This document shows, in pieces, positions 6,484 through 10,475 of a stretch of DNA of 10,475 nt. The notes under the pieces are model-generated. The model did no database searches. It was not told the origin of the DNA and was given only the letters and a program-made list of their open reading frames with translations. Position 1 is the stretch's first letter, and the number at the start of each line of letters is the position of its first letter. The stretch is from positions 1 to 10,475 of the forward strand of contig CANRMG010000054.1 of assembly GCA_947631675.1 (NCBI GenBank), written 5' to 3'. Origin of the DNA: an uncultured Oscillospiraceae bacterium. GTDB lineage: Bacteria; Bacillota_A; Clostridia; Oscillospirales; Oscillospiraceae. The position numbers and the translations under genes are program-made.

Positions 6484-6510
6484 CCTTTTGGAGGGCGTTT
6501 TAAGCAATTG

Positions 6511-6540
6511 AATCGCATCACCCCCCCCCCGGCGATTTTT
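6511..6540 (+). terminator. Weak possible terminator after pncB, with a C10 tract
   Basis: AATCGC (6511-6516) can pair with GCGATT (6532-6537), closing a loop that contains ten consecutive C (6521-6530), and a T-run follows the stem. Six pairs with a large loop make a weak hairpin, so termination here is uncertain. Confidence 0.35.
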
Positions 6541-6574
6541 CTCAATTTTTCCAGCATTTTCCGGGTGAAAAAGG

Positions 6575-6603
6575 TTGCTTTTTTCTTCCCCTTCCTGTAT
6601 TAT
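6575..6603 (+). promoter_or_regulatory. Promoter for the surface protein gene
   Basis: TTGCTT (6575-6580) and TATTAT (6598-6603) are exactly 17 bases apart, with a pyrimidine-rich spacer. The -35 hexamer is identical to that of the pncB promoter. The predicted start of transcription (about 6610) falls just before the leader hairpin at 6619-6643. Confidence 0.7.
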
Positions 6604-6618
6604 GATAGTACCCCGACA

Positions 6619-6643
6619 AAGGAGGGACCGCGTGTCCCTCCTT
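6619..6643 (+). promoter_or_regulatory. 5' leader hairpin of the surface protein mRNA
   Basis: AAGGAGGGAC (6619-6628) pairs perfectly with GTCCCTCCTT (6634-6643) around a CGCGT loop. It lies within the first ~35 bases of the predicted transcript and is not followed by a T-tract, so it is not a terminator. The left arm looks like a ribosome binding site but has no start codon at suitable spacing. The right arm contains CTCCTT, which could instead pair with the true AAGGAG site at 6672-6677. Confidence 0.55.
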
Positions 6644-6684
6644 CGTGGACATTCACCTCCCGTCCCCAAGAAAGGAGACACATT

Positions 6685-8823
6685 ATGAAAATGACGAAAC
6701 GAGCGCTCTGCCTGCTGCTGGCCGCGGTCATGGCCCTTGCCCTGACCATCCCCGTGCTGGCGATGGATGAGCCTGATGTGCCCGAAGCGGCCCTGGCGGA
6801 CACGCCGGATGTGCCCGCGGAGGCCGCGGCAGGTAGTATCACCCTGCACGCCGGAGACCAGGGTGCATTCTCCGACGGAAACGACGAATATAAGGTCACC
6901 GCCACAGAGGAACTCAAGCTGAAGGACCTGCCCAAGCCGGAACGCACCGGCTGGACCTTCAACGGCTGGTACACCGAAAAGATCACCTATCAGGTACAGG
7001 ATAAGAACGCATCCGCCTCCGACTACTGGACCTGGATTCCTGACAAAGAAGGCCTCCAGCCTATCACAGACGACCAGTTCGCTACGGGCGTAACTGAACT
7101 GTACGCCGGTTATACGCCCACGGTCGTTAAGTTCCATATGTACACCAACGGTTGGATGAACCTGTTCGGCGGCATGGAATGCAGCCGTCAATACGGCGTG
7201 CCTTTCCACGATACCGTCTACAACTGGAACGATAAGCCCGATTCCTGGCCTGGTTTTACCTTCAACGGCTGGTATACAGCGGACGGCGTGCGGATCCAAA
7301 CCGGCGACCCCGTGACCGGCAAAGACGTCTATATGCACTGGTATAAGGATTCTGATCCCTCCATCAACCAGGACTCCGCCTCCCGCGATTATGAAGTGGG
7401 CACAGAGGCAAAGTATTTCTACTTCCAGGACAGCGACAAGACCCGCAAGGTCCACGCGGGCGGCAGCTTTGACCTGGAGGTCATGACGGGCCCCGAGAGA
7501 GCCTCCCTTCGCGGTATAACCTGGTCCACCAGCGATGAGAGCGTAGCCTATATCGAAAGCTGGGCCCGCTCCGGCAAGGTCGCCAGAGTGCGCGCAGCCG
7601 CAGGCGATAATGATCAGGTCCGCACAGCAACGATCACCGCCGAGCTCCCCAACGGCCTGAAGGCGGAAATGACGGTCATCGTCGGCCACGATTACAGCAA
7701 GGTAATCTATACGTATGCGGCCACCTGCACCCATAAGGGCGAGCAGCAGAGAGAGTGCACGGTCCCGGGCTGCCCCCAGTCGAGGAAGAACTACGTTCTC
7801 GAGATACTTCCCCACAGCTTCACTAAGTCGGTGACCGTCCCGGCCACCTGCACCACCGACGGATATGTCGAGAAGACCTGCTCTGTGTGTGGGTATGTGG
7901 AAAAGTCCTCGAACGGCATGCCCGCAAGTCACAATATCGTGACCAGTACCGAAGATGGCTGCGGCGGCAAAATCACCGTTGAAAAATGCACCGTCTGCGG
8001 CTACACGAAGACGACCGGCGGCGATGGTTCCGCCCACACGTGGGAGGCCAGCCCCAGGATCGACGTCGAGGCCACCTGCATCCATGACGGCAGTAAGTCC
8101 ATCCACTGCTCCAACTGCGGCGCCACCAAGGAAGTAACGCCCATCCCCGCCACCAATAAGCATGACTTCACCGCCTGGAAAGTGATCGACTCCCCCTCTT
8201 GGGAGCATGAGGGTCTGCAGACGCGTACCTGCAATAACTGCACGCTGACGGAGGAGCAGGTCATCCCCAAACGGTCCAACATCCCCGGCGGCGGCGGTGG
8301 CGGCGGCAGCGCCACGCCCAGCCCGTCTCCCTCCACGTCCCCCGAGCCCTCTGAATCCCCCAGCCCCGAGCCCAGTCCTGAGCCGGGCACCACGCCCGCT
8401 CCCGTGCCCGTGCCTGTGGAGCCGCCCAAGACCGACAACGGTTCCGGCTGGTCCTATGACTACGACACCGGCGACTACTACTACTTCGTGGACGGCACGC
8501 CCAAGGCCAACTACTGGGCCAAAGAGGAGACCGCCTCCCAGTGGGGCTACTGGTACTATGTGGGCACCGACGGCAAGCTGGCCACGGGCCTGCAGTACAT
8601 CGAGAACAACAACGGCACCGGCTGGTATTTCCTCCAGCCTGACACCGCCAACGGCTGCGTGGGCCGGATGCTCACCGGCTGGCAGTGGATCGGCCCGGAG
8701 GCCGGCACCGGCTGGTTCAACACCGCCCACGGCGGTCTCAACGGCCAGTGCACCTACACCACCGAGTGGGGCGACTATAACGCCGCAGACAACACCTGGG
8801 GCAAGGACCATATCGCCCACTGA
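6685..8823 (+). CDS. Secreted cell-surface protein with InlB-like, Cys-pair and wall-binding repeats
   Basis: This 712-residue protein has a typical signal peptide: basic N-terminus (MKMTKR), hydrophobic core (7-25), likely cut near residue 26 (VLA). Two InlB-type (Flg_new) repeats follow at about 52-98 and 147-221, each with an 'F(N)GWYT' core. A BIG2/Ig-like segment lies at about 256-333 ('GITWSTSDESVAYIE'). Five degenerate repeats of about 39 residues (345-529) carry Cys pairs such as 'CSVCGY', 'CTVCGY', 'CSNCGA' and 'CNNC', often preceded by 'ATC' and followed by a His. A Gly run (535-541) and a Pro/Ser/Thr/Glu spacer (542-582) lead to Tyr/Trp/Gly-rich repeats (588-712) like choline-binding or cell-wall-binding repeats. 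No LPxTG sorting motif is present, so anchoring would be non-covalent. The ATG at 6685 is chosen because AAAGGAGA (6671-6678) precedes it and the signal peptide starts there, although the frame is open further upstream. The ligand or role is unknown. Confidence 0.85.
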   Translation: MKMTKRALCLLLAAVMALALTIPVLAMDEPDVPEAALADTPDVPAEAAAGSITLHAGDQGAFSDGNDEYKVTATEELKLKDLPKPERTGWTFNGWYTEKITYQVQDKNASASDYWTWIPDKEGLQPITDDQFATGVTELYAGYTPTVVKFHMYTNGWMNLFGGMECSRQYGVPFHDTVYNWNDKPDSWPGFTFNGWYTADGVRIQTGDPVTGKDVYMHWYKDSDPSINQDSASRDYEVGTEAKYFYFQDSDKTRKVHAGGSFDLEVMTGPERASLRGITWSTSDESVAYIESWARSGKVARVRAAAGDNDQVRTATITAELPNGLKAEMTVIVGHDYSKVIYTYAATCTHKGEQQRECTVPGCPQSRKNYVLEILPHSFTKSVTVPATCTTDGYVEKTCSVCGYVEKSSNGMPASHNIVTSTEDGCGGKITVEKCTVCGYTKTTGGDGSAHTWEASPRIDVEATCIHDGSKSIHCSNCGATKEVTPIPATNKHDFTAWKVIDSPSWEHEGLQTRTCNNCTLTEEQVIPKRSNIPGGGGGGGSATPSPSPSTSPEPSESPSPEPSPEPGTTPAPVPVPVEPPKTDNGSGWSYDYDTGDYYYFVDGTPKANYWAKEETASQWGYWYYVGTDGKLATGLQYIENNNGTGWYFLQPDTANGCVGRMLTGWQWIGPEAGTGWFNTAHGGLNGQCTYTTEWGDYNAADNTWGKDHIAH

Positions 8824-8839
8824 ACCCACCCAATGAACC

Positions 8840-8871
8840 GGGAGCAGAGCCAAGGCTCTGCTCCCTTTTTT
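8840..8871 (+). terminator. Strong intrinsic terminator after the surface protein gene
   Basis: GGGAGCAGAGCC (8840-8851) pairs perfectly with GGCTCTGCTCCC (8854-8865) and is followed directly by six T (8866-8871). The stem begins 16 bases after the stop codon and isolates the gene from the helicase downstream. Confidence 0.95.
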
Positions 8872-8881
8872 GTCTGCCCCA

Positions 8882-8911
8882 TTGATGAATGGGCCCCGGA
8901 TGTGTTACACT
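8882..8911 (+). promoter_or_regulatory. Promoter for the SUV3-like helicase gene
   Basis: TTGATG (8882-8887) and TACACT (8906-8911) are 18 bases apart, with a TGT extended -10 directly before the second box. The -35 box overlaps an inverted repeat, CCCATT-GATG-AATGGG (8878-8893), which might be an operator. Confidence 0.55.
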
Positions 8912-8940
8912 AGAAAAAGTCTGAAAAAGGAGGCGTGTCC

Positions 8941-10475
8941 ATGGCCGGGAAAAACAGCAAATACTGGACCATCGGCACGCTGAAAAGCCGCGGCTGGACC
9001 AACAGCCTCATCCGGGAGCTGCTGCCCCGGCCCCGGTACCGCCACCTGAACGGCGGCACGGTGAAGAGCTGGCAGGCAGACGTGGTCCTGACGGCGGAGG
9101 GCGCCGACAAATTCCGCCGGGTCACCGAGAGCAACAAGGCCGCCGAGGCCGCCCGGGCCAAGACCGGCGTCACCGCCGAAGATATAGGCCCGGCTTTGGA
9201 GAGTGCGGAGGCCTTCTTCGCCGCCGCCTGGGACAGCTGGACCCGGCCGGATACACCGGCGGCGCTGCTGGCCCGGCGGTACCATGAGGCCGTATTGCGC
9301 CAGGTGCCCAACACGGGCTGGGCGGTGGTCCTGTCCCCCGGCCAGGCCGCCGGGCGGATCAACAACTTCCTGGCCCTGGAGACGGGCCGCCAGAGCGCCA
9401 GGACCGGGACGGTGCTGAAAAACTTCGTCACCGCCGCCCCCTGGCTGGGGGCCCATCCCGAGGCAGGCCTGGCGGAGAAGCTGAAGGAGCACTACGGCCC
9501 CTCCCTGCTGGCCGCGGCCCAGCGGGAGCTTGAGGCCTTCACCGCCGCCCAGCCGGAAGCGGACCTCGCCGCCCTGCTCACCATGACGGACTTCCCCCTG
9601 CAGGAGCTGCTGTCCCAGGGGCTTGGCTACGTCTACTCCGTGTTCTACGTGCCCCGGGCCATACGCACCAGCCTGGACGTGCTGGTGGCATTGAACCCCA
9701 AGGACGAGTACCCTGAGGCCCGGGCCATGAGCCGGCACTTTATCCTGCACATCGGCGGCACCAACACCGGCAAGACCTACGCCGGCTTCCAGCGGCTCAT
9801 CCGGGCGAAGACCGGCGTGTATCTCGCCCCTCTGCGGCTGCTGGCATTGGAGGCCCAGGAGCTATTGCTGGACGAGGGAGTAGCCTGCTCTCTCACCACC
9901 GGCGAGGAGGAGGACACCCAGGAGGGGGACACCCACGTGGCCGCCACCGCCGAGAAGCTGGACCTGAGCCGGGAGTACGAGGCCGCCGTCATCGACGAGT
10001 GCCAGATGATCTCCGACCCGGAGCGGGGCTACGCCTGGACCCGGGCCATCCTGGGGGTACGGGCCCCGGAGGTGCATCTTTGCGCCGCGCCGGAGGCAAA
10101 GAGCCTGCTGCTGCGCATTATCAAAAGCTGCGGCGACAGCTTTGAGGTCATCGAGCACAGGCGCAAGACGCCCCTCATCTGCATGAACCGCACCGTGGAT
10201 TACTCTGACGTCCGTCCCGGGGACGCGCTCATCACCTTCTCCAAGGTGGGGGTCCTGTCCGTGGCGGAGGATCTCAGAAGCCGGGGCAAGGAGCCCGCCA
10301 TCATCTACGGCGCCCTGCCCTACGCCACCCGGCGCAAGCAGGTGGAGGGCTTTCTCACCGGCCGCATGCAGTACGTGGTCAGCACCGACGCCATCGGCAT
10401 GGGCCTGAACCTGCCCATCCGGCGCATCATCTTCATGGACACGGAGAAGTTCGACGGCCATGACCGCCGGGAGCT
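8941..10475 (+). CDS. SUV3-like superfamily 2 helicase (3' end outside window)
   Basis: The frame is open from the ATG at 8941 to the window edge (511 complete codons, no stop), so the gene is partial at its 3' end. AAAGGAGG (8926-8933) fixes the start. Helicase motifs match the SUV3 family of RNA/DNA helicases: Walker A 'GGTNTGKT' (272-279), motif II 'DECQ' (352-355) in 'VIDECQMISDPERGYAW', a motif III-like 'CAAPEA' (381-386), 'YGALPYATRRKQ' (457-468), and motif V 'STDAIGMGLNLPIRRIIF' (481-498). The conserved 'KFDG' follows at about 503-506. The arginine-finger motif VI should lie just beyond the edge. Mitochondrial SUV3 unwinds RNA for degradation; bacterial homologues are little studied. 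The first ~260 residues are not recognised apart from an N-terminal segment (about 5-50) with a Trp/Pro pattern reminiscent of a helix-turn-helix. The gene has its own promoter and no visible operon partner here. Confidence 0.85.
   Translation, partial: MAGKNSKYWTIGTLKSRGWTNSLIRELLPRPRYRHLNGGTVKSWQADVVLTAEGADKFRRVTESNKAAEAARAKTGVTAEDIGPALESAEAFFAAAWDSWTRPDTPAALLARRYHEAVLRQVPNTGWAVVLSPGQAAGRINNFLALETGRQSARTGTVLKNFVTAAPWLGAHPEAGLAEKLKEHYGPSLLAAAQRELEAFTAAQPEADLAALLTMTDFPLQELLSQGLGYVYSVFYVPRAIRTSLDVLVALNPKDEYPEARAMSRHFILHIGGTNTGKTYAGFQRLIRAKTGVYLAPLRLLALEAQELLLDEGVACSLTTGEEEDTQEGDTHVAATAEKLDLSREYEAAVIDECQMISDPERGYAWTRAILGVRAPEVHLCAAPEAKSLLLRIIKSCGDSFEVIEHRRKTPLICMNRTVDYSDVRPGDALITFSKVGVLSVAEDLRSRGKEPAIIYGALPYATRRKQVEGFLTGRMQYVVSTDAIGMGLNLPIRRIIFMDTEKFDGHDRRE

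Noticed and set aside
6508..6684. Upstream extension of the surface protein from the TTG at 6508
   Set aside because: The extension would cover the promoter and leader hairpin and put 59 residues before an evident signal peptide. The ATG at 6685 has the good ribosome binding site.
5113..8853. Very long open frame (1246 codons) on the minus strand across pncB and the surface protein gene
   Set aside because: It is antisense to two well-supported genes, and its translation is low-complexity (Gly/Val/Ala/His/Leu) with no recognisable domain. It arises from the strong G/C bias at third codon positions, which depletes stop codons in the shadow frame.

Overview
The window reads as high-GC bacterial chromosome with Gram-positive features. 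It has strong AAGGAGG-type ribosome binding sites, intrinsic terminators with T-tracts, TTG...TATAAT-type promoters at 17-bp spacing, and a secreted protein with InlB-type repeats, Cys-pair repeats and choline-binding-like wall repeats. The most likely source is a gut Clostridia member of the Oscillospiraceae/Ruminococcaceae type (high-GC Firmicutes). This is inferred from protein style and base composition, not from a search.

Layout, left to right. (1) 1-418: the 3' end of a gene resembling the coenzyme F420-0:glutamate ligase family, closed by a strong terminator. (2) 544-2800: an ECF-type sigma factor and an overlapping gene for a single-pass membrane protein with a long extracytoplasmic part, very probably its anti-sigma/sensor partner. 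(3) 2801-3147: a gap filled by a 257-bp element with perfect 21-bp inverted ends (2821-3077) and several nested stems, followed by a promoter. (4) 3148-3594: tRNA adenosine deaminase tadA, sharing a bidirectional terminator with the convergent gene. (5) 3644-4798, minus strand: a galactokinase-like GHMP kinase lacking the usual sugar-binding acidic residues. (6) 4799-5034: an AT-rich divergent promoter region. (7) 5035-6483: nicotinate phosphoribosyltransferase pncB. (8) 6484-6684: a leader region with a C10 tract, a promoter and a 10-bp hairpin. (9) 6685-8823: a 712-residue secreted surface protein, closed by a very strong terminator. (10) 8941 to the window end: a SUV3-like superfamily 2 helicase that runs off the edge with no stop codon in 511 codons.

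The genes are mostly independent single-gene units, each with its own promoter and terminator. Only the sigma/anti-sigma pair is an evident operon. Housekeeping functions (NAD salvage, tRNA wobble modification) sit beside accessory ones (cell-surface protein, envelope-sensing sigma pair, unusual helicase, sugar-kinase relative).

The feature least explained by known gene types is the 2821-3077 element. Its terminal repeats are exact, and an internal 15-bp stem is complete only if three G-U pairs are allowed on the plus strand, so it may be a structured RNA or a non-autonomous mobile repeat. The galactokinase-like protein, the helicase N-terminal region and the surface-protein leader are the next best leads.
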